41,903 nt of DNA from Ruminococcaceae bacterium UBA2854 (lineage in GTDB: Bacteria > Bacillota > Clostridia > Oscillospirales > Acutalibacteraceae), in assembly GCA_002350765.1 (NCBI GenBank), contig DEFK01000002.1, forward strand, positions 1 to 41,903, in the 5' to 3' direction. Shown in pieces: positions 8,068-16,170 of the stretch (the first letter of the stretch is position 1; each line of letters begins with the position of its first letter). Below the pieces are notes generated by a model. It saw only the letters and a program-made list of their open reading frames with translations. It searched no databases and was not told the origin of the DNA. Made by a program: the position numbers and the translations under genes.

Positions 8068-8909
8068 ATCGGTTGATAAAACGTATCACGTTTGTATTAT
8101 TCGTTATTGGAATTATAATCACCGCCGTAATAATGAATACCGCTCCCGCGGACGAATACACGGTTACATATATCGACGTCGGTCAGGGCGACAGCGCGGT
8201 TGTAAGCGGAGATAATACCAATATCCTTATTGACGCGGGTACGGATAAAAACGCTAGAAAGGTAAAAATCGCGCTCGACAGGCTGAAAATAAAAACGCTC
8301 GATTTGGTTGTGCTGTCACATCTCGATTCCGACCATATAAGCGGTATGAGCGAGCTAATAAACAGCTTTAAGGTTAAAAAGGTGATTACGGGTAAAATCG
8401 GTAATAAGTATATACCCGATAGTCCGAGTCTCGATGAGCTGAAGGTCGCGCTCGATTTAAACAAAATCCCGTTCAATATGGTAAAGGCGGGGGATAAGCT
8501 AAAGCTGAATAATATAGGGCTTTCGGTCTTATCACCGAATATGGAATACGGCGAAAGTAACGAGGACTCGGCGGTAGTTATGCTAAACTGCGGTAAGAAA
8601 AAGCTGTTGTTTACGGGAGATATAAACTCCAAGGTAGAGAAAAACCTGCTCGATAAAGATATCGATGCCGATTTTTTAAAGGTTTCGCACCACGGAAGCT
8701 TTCAGGCAACGGGCGAGGAATTTCTGAACGCCGTTAATCCGTCCTACGCCGTGGTTTCGGTATCGGAGTTTAACACCTACAACCTTCCGAATGTCGAGGT
8801 TATGAAGCGTCTTTACGGCTACGGCTGTAAGGTGTTCAGGACTGACGAAATGGGCAGTATTACGTTTCATATAAACGGAAACGGCGTTAAATACGAGTGT
8901 GAAAAATAG
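8064..8909 (+). CDS. ComEC/Rec2-like metallo-beta-lactamase-fold hydrolase
   Basis: This is an exported or membrane-anchored metallo-hydrolase resembling the C-terminal domain of ComEC. Residues 5-25 form a signal anchor. The fold begins with VTYIDVGQGDSAVV (33-47) and carries the metal-binding motif SHLDSDH (85-91), then GDI near residue 190 and SHHGS near 209. In ComEC this domain is thought to act as a nuclease on the non-transported strand during DNA uptake; stand-alone forms are of unknown use. No ComEC channel domain or other competence gene is next to it. It overlaps the YgiQ gene by 4 bases. At 281 aa it is normal for stand-alone forms. Confidence 0.88.
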   Translation: MNRLIKRITFVLFVIGIIITAVIMNTAPADEYTVTYIDVGQGDSAVVSGDNTNILIDAGTDKNARKVKIALDRLKIKTLDLVVLSHLDSDHISGMSELINSFKVKKVITGKIGNKYIPDSPSLDELKVALDLNKIPFNMVKAGDKLKLNNIGLSVLSPNMEYGESNEDSAVVMLNCGKKKLLFTGDINSKVEKNLLDKDIDADFLKVSHHGSFQATGEEFLNAVNPSYAVVSVSEFNTYNLPNVEVMKRLYGYGCKVFRTDEMGSITFHINGNGVKYECEK

Positions 8910-8910
8910 C

Positions 8911-8939
8911 TTGACTTATATTTTAGTATATTTTATAAT
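8911..8939 (+). promoter_or_regulatory. Promoter of tyrS
   Basis: TTGACT (8911-8916), a 17-bp spacer and TATAAT (8934-8939) give a strong sigma-A promoter. The leader is under 30 bases, so there is no room for a T-box. Confidence 0.85.
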
Positions 8940-8970
8940 AAATGATAGATTATTTTAAGGAGTGAATCCG

Positions 8971-10197
8971 ATGGGAGTATATGAGGAGCTACAGGCGAGA
9001 GGCCTGATAGCGCAGGTTACGGACGAGGAAGAAATCCGTGATCTCGTAAATAACGGAAAAGCAGTATTTTATATTGGATTTGACCCTACCGCGGACAGCC
9101 TGCACGTAGGTCATTTTATGGCGCTTTGCCTTATGAAAAGATTACAGATGGCAGGTAATAAGCCGATAGCCTTAGTAGGCGGCGGCACGGGTATGATAGG
9201 CGACCCCTCAGGCAGAACCGATATGAGAAAGATGCTGACTAAGGAGGATATCGACCATAACTGCGAGTGCTTTAAAAAGCAGATGAGCAAGTTTATCGAC
9301 TTTTCCGACGGAAAGGCTATTATGGTAAATAACGCCGATTGGCTTTTAGACCTCAACTACGTTGAGCTGTTAAGAGAAGTCGGCGCGTGCTTCAGCGTTA
9401 ACCGTATGCTGACAGCCGAGTGTTATAAGCAGAGAATGGAAAAGGGTTTAAGCTTCTTAGAGTTTAACTATATGATTATGCAGAGCTACGATTTCTATAA
9501 CCTTTTCCAGAAATACGGCTGTAATATGCAGTTCGGCGGCGACGACCAGTGGAGCAATATGCTCGGCGGTACTGAGCTTATAAGACGTAAGCTCGGTAAG
9601 GACGCTTACGCTATGACAATTACCCTCCTTTTAAATTCCGAGGGTAAGAAAATGGGTAAAACCCAGAAGGGCGCAGTCTGGCTAGATCCCGAAAAGACAA
9701 GCCCCTACGAGTTCTATCAGTACTGGCGTAACGTAGCCGACGCGGACGTGCTTAAATGTATAAGAATGTTAACCTTCCTGCCCTTAGAGGAAATTGATAA
9801 AATGGACGGCTGGGAAGGCGCTCAGCTCAATACGGCTAAGGAGATTCTCGCTTATGAGCTTACTAAGCTTGTACACGGCGAGGAAGAGGCTGAAAAGGCT
9901 AAGCAGGCGGCGAGAGCGCTGTTCGGTTCGGGTGAGAATACCGACAATATGCCGAGCACGGAGCTTTCGGAAGCTGACTTCGCCGAGGACTTAACCGTTC
10001 TCGATTTACTTACGAAATGTTCGCTTATTCCGTCGCGTAAAGAGGGAAGACGTCTTATTCAGCAGGGCGGAGTTTCTCTCGACGGAGAAAAGGTAAGTGA
10101 TCCTTTCTTTAAGGTTTCTAAGGAAATGTTCGCTGAAAACGGCTATGTCGTTATTAAAAAGGGTAAAAAAGTCTTTCATAAGGCTGTATTAAAATAA
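8971..10197 (+). CDS. tyrS: Tyrosyl-tRNA synthetase
   Basis: This cytoplasmic class I enzyme charges tRNA-Tyr. The Rossmann domain carries the HIGH-type motif in DPTADSLHVGHFMAL and the tyrosine/ATP site GGTGMIGDPSGRTD. The KMSKS-type loop reads KMGKTQKGA. A C-terminal S4-like RNA-binding domain follows (about residues 340-408, SRKEGRRLIQQGGVSLDG). ATG 8971 is preceded by AAGGAG; an in-frame GTG at 8962 overlaps that ribosome site and is rejected. It has its own promoter 30-60 bases upstream. At 408 aa the length is standard. Confidence 0.97.
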   Translation: MGVYEELQARGLIAQVTDEEEIRDLVNNGKAVFYIGFDPTADSLHVGHFMALCLMKRLQMAGNKPIALVGGGTGMIGDPSGRTDMRKMLTKEDIDHNCECFKKQMSKFIDFSDGKAIMVNNADWLLDLNYVELLREVGACFSVNRMLTAECYKQRMEKGLSFLEFNYMIMQSYDFYNLFQKYGCNMQFGGDDQWSNMLGGTELIRRKLGKDAYAMTITLLLNSEGKKMGKTQKGAVWLDPEKTSPYEFYQYWRNVADADVLKCIRMLTFLPLEEIDKMDGWEGAQLNTAKEILAYELTKLVHGEEEAEKAKQAARALFGSGENTDNMPSTELSEADFAEDLTVLDLLTKCSLIPSRKEGRRLIQQGGVSLDGEKVSDPFFKVSKEMFAENGYVVIKKGKKVFHKAVLK

Positions 10198-10212
10198 TAG
10201 GGGGTTATACCA

Positions 10213-10653
10213 TTGAAAAAGTTTTTTGGAGAGTTTAAAGAGTTCATAATGCGCGGTAATGTTATGGATCTCGCTGTAGCTGTTATCATCGGCGGCGCGT
10301 TCCAGGCTATCGTGAAATCGCTGTGCGACGATGTTATTACACCGTTTATCCAGATGATTATCGGCTGGTGTACAGGCGTTAAGGATATTAACGAGCTTAC
10401 TAAGGTTCTTAATGTCGGTCCTATCCAGTTCGGCGCGTTTATTTCAGCTATAATCAACTTTATCATTATGGCGTTTATCATCTTTATTCTCGTTAAGGCT
10501 GTTAATAAGGCTATGACTATCGGTAAGAAGAAGGAAGAGGAAGAAGAGGAAGAGACAGAGAAAGAATGTCCTTACTGCAAAACTAAAATCGACATCAACG
10601 CTACTCGTTGTCCTCATTGTACTTCTAAGCTCGAAGGCTTTGACGGAGAGTAA
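10213..10653 (+). CDS. mscL: Large-conductance mechanosensitive channel with C-terminal zinc ribbon
   Basis: MscL is a pentameric inner-membrane channel that opens under osmotic downshock. The conserved start KEFIMRGNVMDLAVAVIIGGAF gives TM1, and a second span lies near residues 75-98. The protein is unusual in its tail: an acidic run of Glu (about 107-115) followed by CPYCKTKI...CPHC, a rubredoxin/zinc-ribbon pair of CxxC knuckles. This takes the length to 146 aa. The start is TTG at 10213 with GGGGGTT upstream; no ATG fits. It lies 15 bases after tyrS and ends before a strong hairpin. Confidence 0.93.
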   Translation: MKKFFGEFKEFIMRGNVMDLAVAVIIGGAFQAIVKSLCDDVITPFIQMIIGWCTGVKDINELTKVLNVGPIQFGAFISAIINFIIMAFIIFILVKAVNKAMTIGKKKEEEEEEETEKECPYCKTKIDINATRCPHCTSKLEGFDGE

Positions 10654-10690
10654 TTTACAGTTAACAGGTAAAAGTTAAAAGGTAAAAGTT

Positions 10691-10726
10691 TCGGTCGGAT
10701 AGAAATTCTATCCGACCGATTTATTC
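10691..10726 (+). terminator. Terminator after mscL, shared by convergent genes
   Basis: A 13-bp perfect stem (10691-10703 with 10707-10719) is followed by TTTATTCTTTA on the plus strand. The aroK gene ends just beyond on the other strand. It is preceded by quasi-repetitive AGGTAAAAGTTAAAAGGTAA. Confidence 0.75.
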
Positions 10727-10727
10727 T

Positions 10728-11228
10728 TTATTGTTGAATTGCTTTAATAATATCTTCCGCTGTTTCCTCTAAGGAATTACCCTGTTTATAATCTACCGTT
10801 ATGTCCGCGTATTTTTCGTATCGGGGAGAGCGGAGATTGTAGATATCCTCTAAGGTTTCGTTATCGTTTTTAGCTATTCCTCTGTCGGAGTAGTCGCTGA
10901 GACGGCGTTTAAGCTCCGTTAAGGGAACATTTATATAAATAACCTTTCCTATGGATTTAAGGTGTTCCATAGCACTGTCCGACAGAACCATCGAACCGCC
11001 CGTGGCTATTATAACGCGGTCGCAGATTATCTCCGAGCCGACGCTTCTTTCCGTATCGAGGAAGTATTGAAGCCCGCGCTTGTCGATAATACCCTGTAGC
11101 GTGCTTTTTTCTCTCTGGGAAATAAAAGAGTCGGTGTCGAGATAGCCGTAGCCGAGCTTTCTCGCGAGTATTACGCCGAGCGTGCTTTTACCGCTCGCGG
11201 GCATACCGATTAGTATAATATTATCCAT
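10728..11228 (-). CDS. aroK: Shikimate kinase
   Basis: This enzyme phosphorylates shikimate with ATP in the chorismate pathway. The P-loop GMPASGKST lies at residues 8-16, the shikimate-binding DTDSF at about 31-35, and the ATGGSMV motif near 77. The lid is in the SDYSDRGIAK region, with a Walker-like arginine at SPRYEKYAD. At 166 aa it is normal. Its start codon overlaps the pyk stop codon by one base (TAATG), so it is translationally coupled to pyk. Pairing glycolysis and aromatic synthesis in one operon is convenient because PEP feeds both, but this is inference. Confidence 0.92.
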   Translation of the reverse strand: MDNIILIGMPASGKSTLGVILARKLGYGYLDTDSFISQREKSTLQGIIDKRGLQYFLDTERSVGSEIICDRVIIATGGSMVLSDSAMEHLKSIGKVIYINVPLTELKRRLSDYSDRGIAKNDNETLEDIYNLRSPRYEKYADITVDYKQGNSLEETAEDIIKAIQQ

Positions 11229-12664
11229 TATATAACCTTGATCTGTAGCGTATCGGTGCCGTAGGAGGGCTCGATTTTGTTCGAGGAAATTACTACAACC
11301 GTGTCGCCCGAGCTGACTATACCTGTTTCCAAGGCTTTATTTATAGCCTGCTTGGTTATATCGTCTGTGTTGGTGAGATTTTCGCCTAGTACGGCGGTTA
11401 CGCCTCTGCTTAAACAAAGCTTATGCTGAACTAAGGGAGAGGTGACAACCGCGATAATCGGGCATTCGGGACGGAAATGAGCCATAGCTCTGGCGACCTT
11501 ACCTGTCGCGGACTCAACGATAATCGCCTTGGCGCTGATTGCTTCGGCTACGTATCTCGCGGAGTAGCAGATACTCTTTCTGAAGCTGTTTGAATCGTCA
11601 AATTTGTCAATGTATTCTTTGAGCAATAAATCCTCGTGATTTTCTTCGGCTTCCTCGCAAATGTCGTTTAAAGCCTTAACGCTCTCTACGGGATATTTAC
11701 CCGCCGCGGATTCGCCCGAAAGCATTACAGCCGAGGTGCCGTCGTATACGGCGTTCGCTACGTCGCTGATCTCGGCTCGGGTAGGCAGGGGATTAGTCGT
11801 CATACTCTCGAGCATCTGTGTAGCGGTGATTACATATTTGCCGTGGGCTACGGTTTTACGGATAATAGTTTTCTGAATTTCGGGGAGCTTTATAAACGGA
11901 ATCTCAACGCCCATATCTCCGCGCGCTACCATAATTCCGTTGGAGAGCTCGATAATCCTGTCGATATCGTCATATCCGCTCTGGTTTTCGATTTTCGATA
12001 CGATATCCACGCCCTCGAAGCCGATACTGTCTATATAATCTCTGAGGGTGCTTACGTCGTCAGCCGAGCGCACGAAGCTCGCCGCTACGATTTCCGCGCC
12101 GTTTTTAAGTCCGAACTCTATATCGGAACGGTCTTGCGCGCTGACGAAAGGCATAGAAATATGATAATTCGGAATGTTAATGCTCTTTCTGTTCGAGAGC
12201 TTACCGCCTTTTACAATTTTGCATTTAATAGCTTCTTTCGTAACCTTGGTAACGGACATAACGATTTTACCGTCGTCGAGAAGCATTGTACGTCCGATAG
12301 CCTCTTTGTTCTCGTTTAGGAAAATATCGACAAGCTTAGGATAGCTTATACCGATACCCTCGTCGTTGCCGATTTTATTCTCTTTGTAAAATGAGAACTC
12401 ATTCCCCTCGATAAGCGCGACGCTGCCGTTTTCAAATGTGCCGACTCTGACCTCGGGACCCTTTGTGTCGAGCAGGATAGCGACATTCTTTCCGCTCTCC
12501 TTTATAACCTCTTTAAGGCGGTCAAGGCGTACCTTTTGCTCCTCGTGAGTACCGTGCGACATATTTATTCTCGCGACGTTCATTCCCTCGTTAATCATAG
12601 CGCGCAGGGTTTCCTTATTATCGCAGGCAGGCCCTAATGTGCAGACTATTTTGGTTTTTCTCAT
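11228..12664 (-). CDS. pyk: Pyruvate kinase
   Basis: This enzyme makes ATP and pyruvate from PEP and ADP at the end of glycolysis. The start MRKTKIVCTLGPA is standard; the active-site segments NVARINMSHG, LLDTKGPEVR, KIENQSGYDDID, MVARGDMGVEIP and TATQMLESM are all present. The C-terminal allosteric domain is present but the extra PEP-utiliser domain of some Firmicutes is not; the length is 478 aa. ATG 12664 follows GGGGGTG; the frame stays open 22 codons further without a ribosome site. It is first in an operon with aroK. A ppdK gene lies at the end of the same window, so both directions of PEP/pyruvate exchange are encoded here. Confidence 0.97.
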   Translation of the reverse strand: MRKTKIVCTLGPACDNKETLRAMINEGMNVARINMSHGTHEEQKVRLDRLKEVIKESGKNVAILLDTKGPEVRVGTFENGSVALIEGNEFSFYKENKIGNDEGIGISYPKLVDIFLNENKEAIGRTMLLDDGKIVMSVTKVTKEAIKCKIVKGGKLSNRKSINIPNYHISMPFVSAQDRSDIEFGLKNGAEIVAASFVRSADDVSTLRDYIDSIGFEGVDIVSKIENQSGYDDIDRIIELSNGIMVARGDMGVEIPFIKLPEIQKTIIRKTVAHGKYVITATQMLESMTTNPLPTRAEISDVANAVYDGTSAVMLSGESAAGKYPVESVKALNDICEEAEENHEDLLLKEYIDKFDDSNSFRKSICYSARYVAEAISAKAIIVESATGKVARAMAHFRPECPIIAVVTSPLVQHKLCLSRGVTAVLGENLTNTDDITKQAINKALETGIVSSGDTVVVISSNKIEPSYGTDTLQIKVI

Positions 12665-12741
12665 ATTTACACCCCCGTTGTAAATTTTTTTATTTAATAC
12701 AATTATAATAAAGCTAGGGTGAATTTTCAATAGAGTAAAAG

Positions 12742-12777
12742 AAAAAATTCGGCAAATTTATACAAATCTGCCGAATT
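12742..12777 (-). terminator. Terminator after the S23-type gene
   Basis: On the minus strand AATTCGGCA...TGCCGAATT forms a long stem (about 12746-12777) followed by TTTTTTC. Confidence 0.8.
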
Positions 12778-12795
12778 GGAATTTCATATAGAGCT

Positions 12796-13158
12796 TTAAT
12801 TGATTTTGTTGTTGTTTTTTACAGTATTTATGGAAGAAATAAGCATACGTCTTATGCTGCCGCATAAGTTGTTTAATTCTTTATACATATCATCTGATAA
12901 ATACTTAGTGCGATTTAGCATTTCCAACCAGTATTCACTTTCGTAACATTCTTTTAAAGCTATTTGCATTTTGTTAATGAAATCAGCTGTGCTTTGTGCG
13001 TATTTTGATTCGTGAATATTCGCGCCAATACTTGTGCCGCTTCTTATTAACTGATTTGTTAGGACTGATTCTTTTTTATCCGTTTTTATTTTACGACAAG
13101 TATTAATTATTTCAACGCCAAAATCTTTTGATTTTTCAAGCATAATACTTTCTGCCAT
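12796..13158 (-). CDS. Four-helix-bundle protein (23S rRNA intervening sequence / S23 type)
   Basis: The 120-aa product has the S23/IVP signature: SKDFGVEIINTCRK, then LTNQLIRSGTSIGANIHESKYAQS, DFINKMQIALKECYESEYWLEML, and a final helix ending in LISSINTVK. These proteins were first found in intervening sequences of 23S rRNA and are related in fold to Avd of diversity-generating retroelements. Their function is not established. Here it is a free-standing gene, with no rRNA and no reverse transcriptase nearby, but its upstream side is a dense box/palindrome array (13178-13350). Codon use is more AT-rich than in the neighbours, which suggests transfer. AAAGGA precedes the ATG. Confidence 0.88.
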   Translation of the reverse strand: MAESIMLEKSKDFGVEIINTCRKIKTDKKESVLTNQLIRSGTSIGANIHESKYAQSTADFINKMQIALKECYESEYWLEMLNRTKYLSDDMYKELNNLCGSIRRMLISSINTVKNNNKIN

Positions 13159-13177
13159 ACTTTAATCCTTTCATTTG

Positions 13178-13350
13178 GCTAAATTGCCGCTTTGCGGCAG
13201 CTAAATAGTTTATTGTTAATAAACAGCTAAATTTTGTGATAAATCGCAAAGCTAAATTGAATTCGCTATAGCTCGGCGTAAGCCGAATTTAGCTCTGCAA
13301 GGAATTTAGCGTACAATAGTACATTTAGCTCGGCGTAAGCCGAATTTAGC
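13178..13350. repeat. Array of GCTAAAT boxes separated by different palindromes
   Basis: Four GCTAAAT boxes (13178, 13200, 13226, 13251) are followed by four in the opposite orientation, ATTTAGC (13287, 13304, 13323, 13344). Most intervals hold a short palindrome of different sequence: TGCCGC-TTT-GCGGCA, TTTATT-GTT-AATAAA, TTTGTGAT-AA-ATCGCAAA, TCGGC-GTAA-GCCGA (twice) and GTAC-AATA-GTAC. The last box supplies the stop codon of htpG. It is not a CRISPR. Confidence 0.85.
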
Positions 13351-15229
13351 TGCTCATAATCGAACAAACCAAGTCAGCGTAATCGGACGGGTTTTCAATC
13401 GGAAGTCCCGCGATAAGGAGAGCCTGATTATAGAAAATCTCCGCGTACTTTTTAGCCTTTTCGTCGTCCTTGCCGATTAAGTCCTTCATAGCCTTAACAG
13501 CGTCGTGGTTCATATTGAGCTCTAAGCAGCGCTGAGCCTTCATACCTGCCTCGGGCTGCATAGCGGCGAAGTATTTCTCCATCTCGAAGCTTACGCCGCC
13601 CTTAGCCGTCATACATACGGGATGGCTTACGAGCTTTTTACTCTGGATAACCTCGCTTACCTTGTCGCCGAGAGCGTCTCTTACGAATTTTAAAACCTCG
13701 CTGTTGTCCTCGTTTTTAGCTTCGTCGTTTTCGTTCTCGATTCCGAGGTCGTCGCTGTCAACGCTTCTGAACTGCTTTTCGTTATACTGCTGTAAGGTCT
13801 GTAGCGTGAACTCGTCGATTTCCTGTGTGCAGTAAAGAACCTCGTAGCCCTTCGAGAGTACCATCTCAGCCTGTGGGAGCTTGCTGATTGAATTGATGTT
13901 TTCGCCTGTAGCGAAGTAGATATATTTCTGTTCCTCGCTCATTCTGTCAACGTATTCGGAAAGCGTGGTGAGCTTGTTGTCGTTGGAGGAATAGAACATA
14001 ATAAGGTCTTTTAAGCTGTCCTTGTGCATTCCGTAGTCGCTTACGATTCCGTATTTAAGCTGACGACCGAACTCGTTGTAGAAGCTCTCGTAGGTTTCTC
14101 TGTCCTTTTTAAGCAGGGAAGAGAGCTCGTTTTTAATCTTCTTCTCTAATGTATTTGCTACCGTCTTGAGCTGATGGTCGTGCTGGAGAACCTCACGCGA
14201 GATGTTTAAGGAGAAGTCCTGGCTGTCTACTACGCCCTTGACGAATCTGAAATGCTCGGGTAAAAGCTCCTCGCAGTTTTCCATAATAAGTACGCCGCTC
14301 GAGTAGAGCTGTAAGCCCTTCTTATACTCCTTGGTGTAATAATCATACGGAGCCTTAGAGGGAATATATAAAAGCGCCTTATAGGTTACTACGCCCTCTA
14401 CCGAGGTTGTGATGATCTTAGCGGGTTTGTCGAACGCCATAAACTTGTCGTGGTAGAACTTCTCGTATTCCTCGTCGCTGACATCCTTTTTAGGACGCTG
14501 CCAGATGGGAACCATTGAGTTTAAGGTTTCTGCTTCGGTTACGGTTTCGTATTCGGGCTTGTCGCTGTCCTTGGTATCTTCCTTGACCTTGCTTCTCGTC
14601 ATATCCATTATAATAGGGTAGCGGATGTAGTCGCTGTACTTTTTAACGAGCTCCTGGATTCTGTACTGCTCTAAGAATTCGGAATAGTTCTCGTCTTCGC
14701 CGTCCTCTTTAATATGGAGAGTGATAATAGTACCCGCGCTGTCTTTATCGGCTTCTTTAATTGTATAGCCGTCCGCGCCCGAGCTTGTCCAGATATAGCC
14801 CGTGTCCGCGCCGTATTTCCTGGTAAGAACCTCTACCTTTTCGGCTACCATAAACGCCGAGTAGAAGCCTACGCCGAACTGACCGATAATATCGACGTCG
14901 TCGGTCTTTTCCATTTCCTGCTTAAAGCGGTATGAGCCCGAGGACGCGATTGTGCCGAGGTTCTTATCGAGGTCGTCTTTATCCATACCGATACCGTTGT
15001 CCTCGATTTTTAAGATACGGTTATCCTTATCAATAGTGAGGTTGATTTTAAAATCCTCTCTCGAAAGTCCGACCTTATCGTCCGTAAGGGAAATAAAGCA
15101 GAGCTTGTCGATAGCGTCGCTCGCGTTCGAGATAAGCTCTCTTAAAAAGATTTCCTTATGGGTGTAAATCGAGTTAATCATAAGGTCTAAAAGTCGTTTT
15201 GATTCTGATTTAAATTGTTTCTTAGCCAA
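13346..15229 (-). CDS. htpG: Molecular chaperone HtpG (Hsp90)
   Basis: This is the bacterial Hsp90, an ATP-dependent homodimeric chaperone. The N-terminal GHKL ATPase domain has the Bergerat motifs ELISNASDAIDK, DNGIGM and GQFGVGFYSAFM. The middle domain includes NISREVLQ, and a shorter C-terminal dimerisation domain follows; total 627 aa. I choose the TTG at 15229 (MAKKQFKSES...), the usual Hsp90 start, with GGGATGG a few bases upstream; an ATG three codons earlier overlaps that site. The stop codon TAA lies inside a GCTAAAT repeat box. No CIRCE element is visible upstream. Confidence 0.96.
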   Translation of the reverse strand: MAKKQFKSESKRLLDLMINSIYTHKEIFLRELISNASDAIDKLCFISLTDDKVGLSREDFKINLTIDKDNRILKIEDNGIGMDKDDLDKNLGTIASSGSYRFKQEMEKTDDVDIIGQFGVGFYSAFMVAEKVEVLTRKYGADTGYIWTSSGADGYTIKEADKDSAGTIITLHIKEDGEDENYSEFLEQYRIQELVKKYSDYIRYPIIMDMTRSKVKEDTKDSDKPEYETVTEAETLNSMVPIWQRPKKDVSDEEYEKFYHDKFMAFDKPAKIITTSVEGVVTYKALLYIPSKAPYDYYTKEYKKGLQLYSSGVLIMENCEELLPEHFRFVKGVVDSQDFSLNISREVLQHDHQLKTVANTLEKKIKNELSSLLKKDRETYESFYNEFGRQLKYGIVSDYGMHKDSLKDLIMFYSSNDNKLTTLSEYVDRMSEEQKYIYFATGENINSISKLPQAEMVLSKGYEVLYCTQEIDEFTLQTLQQYNEKQFRSVDSDDLGIENENDEAKNEDNSEVLKFVRDALGDKVSEVIQSKKLVSHPVCMTAKGGVSFEMEKYFAAMQPEAGMKAQRCLELNMNHDAVKAMKDLIGKDDEKAKKYAEIFYNQALLIAGLPIENPSDYADLVCSIMSS

Positions 15230-15297
15230 AATTACCATCCCTTTTTTAATTTAAAATTATATAATATTATTATACACCCGCTAAGAACGGTTTTTTA

Positions 15298-15313
15298 ATG
15301 TATAAGTATACAT
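15298..15313. promoter_or_regulatory. Palindrome in the htpG upstream region
   Basis: ATGTATA-AG-TATACAT is a near-perfect inverted repeat 70 bases upstream of htpG. It shares the ATGTATAC core with the palindrome at 1618-1629. A role as operator is only a suggestion. Confidence 0.35.
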
Positions 15314-15374
15314 TGTTTAAAGAATGTTCATCATCGTTTAAAAAATAACAAACTTTGTAAAAGTTTAGCAGTAC

Positions 15375-15402
15375 AAAAGGCTGATATCTTCGGATATCAG
15401 CC
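15375..15402 (-). terminator. Terminator after tRNA-Thr
   Basis: GGCTGATATC-TTCG-GATATCAGCC (15379-15402) forms a 10-bp stem with a stable UUCG-type loop; on the minus strand TTTTG follows. Confidence 0.8.
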
Positions 15403-15408
15403 TGAAAT

Positions 15409-15484
15409 TGGAGCTGGTGGCGTGACTTGAACACGTGACCTTCTCATTACGAGTGAGATGCTCTACCGACTGAGCTACACCAGC
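15409..15484 (-). tRNA. tRNA-Thr (anticodon CGT), CCA encoded
   Basis: The 76-nt cloverleaf has acceptor GCTGGTG/CACCAGC, D stem GCTC/GAGC, anticodon stem TCTCA/TGAGA with loop CTCGTAA (anticodon CGT, reads ACG), T loop TTCAAGT and a genomic CCA. The discriminator base is T, as usual for Thr in Firmicutes. The outermost T-stem pair is an A-C mismatch, which may be tolerated. Confidence 0.93.
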
Positions 15485-15590
15485 GCACCAATTAAAGTAT
15501 ATTATAACTCTTTTAAACAAATTTTTCAAGTATTATTTCACCAAAAAATAAATAATTGTAAATAAAACTGTGACAAATCCCCCTATGGTA

Positions 15591-15638
15591 TTGACATTGA
15601 ATGTATTCTATTTTATACTATAGCTATCCTATAGGGAT
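15591..15638 (+). promoter_or_regulatory. Promoter and candidate operator of the XRE gene
   Basis: TTGACA (15591-15596), 17 bp and TATACT (15614-15619) form a strong promoter. CTATAG occurs twice, 11 bases apart (15618-15623, 15629-15634), the second inside the palindrome-like ATCCTATAGGGAT (15626-15638). Autoregulation by the downstream XRE protein is likely but inferred. Confidence 0.65.
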
Positions 15639-15694
15639 TTATGAAAAAGTCGTATATTATTTAGTTTTGGAATGCAGAAAGGTGGTTGATCCCT

Positions 15695-16060
15695 ATGTCG
15701 AAATCGTTTGGTAGACATTTAAGAGATCTTCGTAAAAAACATTCTAAGTATTCACAGCAGGAGATGGCGGATATGTTAAATATCTCGCGTTCAACATATA
15801 CCTATTATGAAACGGGTAAATCCGAGCCTGGACAGGAGAAGCTCAAGAAGATTTGTGATATTCTCAGCGTGGATTTTAATACGCTGCTCGGATACTCGGA
15901 AGAGGGTATAACCTCTATGGTCGCATTAGGCGATAGTAAAAACGATTCCCTTACTTCGCTCTCGCCAACGGAAGAGCAGATTATCCTTGCTTACAGAAGT
16001 ATGAATTCCGAGGAAAAGGAATTTATCGGCAAACAGATTACGAAGATCGTAAAGGGTTAA
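15695..16060 (+). CDS. XRE-family transcriptional regulator
   Basis: This is a 121-aa DNA-binding protein. The HTH_3 domain occupies residues 4-60: GRHLRDLRKKHSKYSQQEMADMLNISRSTYTYYETGKSEPGQEKLKKICDIL is broken here into its parts, helix 2 at SQQEMADML and recognition helix at SRSTYTYYETG. The C-terminal half (70-121) is helical and may dimerise; no sensor or peptidase domain is seen. ATG 15695 is 9 bases after AAAGGTGG; the in-frame TTG at 15686 abuts the ribosome site. It is monocistronic with a promoter and terminator of its own. It is not adjacent to the phage cluster and targets are unknown; repeated CTATAG motifs at its promoter suggest autoregulation. Confidence 0.88.
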   Translation: MSKSFGRHLRDLRKKHSKYSQQEMADMLNISRSTYTYYETGKSEPGQEKLKKICDILSVDFNTLLGYSEEGITSMVALGDSKNDSLTSLSPTEEQIILAYRSMNSEEKEFIGKQITKIVKG

Positions 16061-16071
16061 TAACAAAAGTT

Positions 16072-16101
16072 ACGAGGTCGGCGTCGCTGACCTCGTTTTT
16101 T
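16072..16101 (+). terminator. Terminator of the XRE gene
   Basis: ACGAGGTC (16072-16079) pairs with GACCTCGT (16089-16096), followed by six T residues. Confidence 0.88.
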
Positions 16102-16170
16102 CGTTGTTAGAAGTAGGAAGTAGGGAGTGTCATCCTGAGTGGTTTGTGAATCAAATTGATTAATCCCGTA

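Noticed and set aside
8910..8970. T-box leader for tyrS
   Set aside because: The promoter is only about 30 bases before the start codon.
13178..13350. CRISPR array
   Set aside because: Boxes are 7 bases, in both orientations, with irregular palindromic inserts and no cas genes.
15239..15374. CIRCE operator before htpG
   Set aside because: The TTAGCACTC/GAGTGCTAA sequence is not present.
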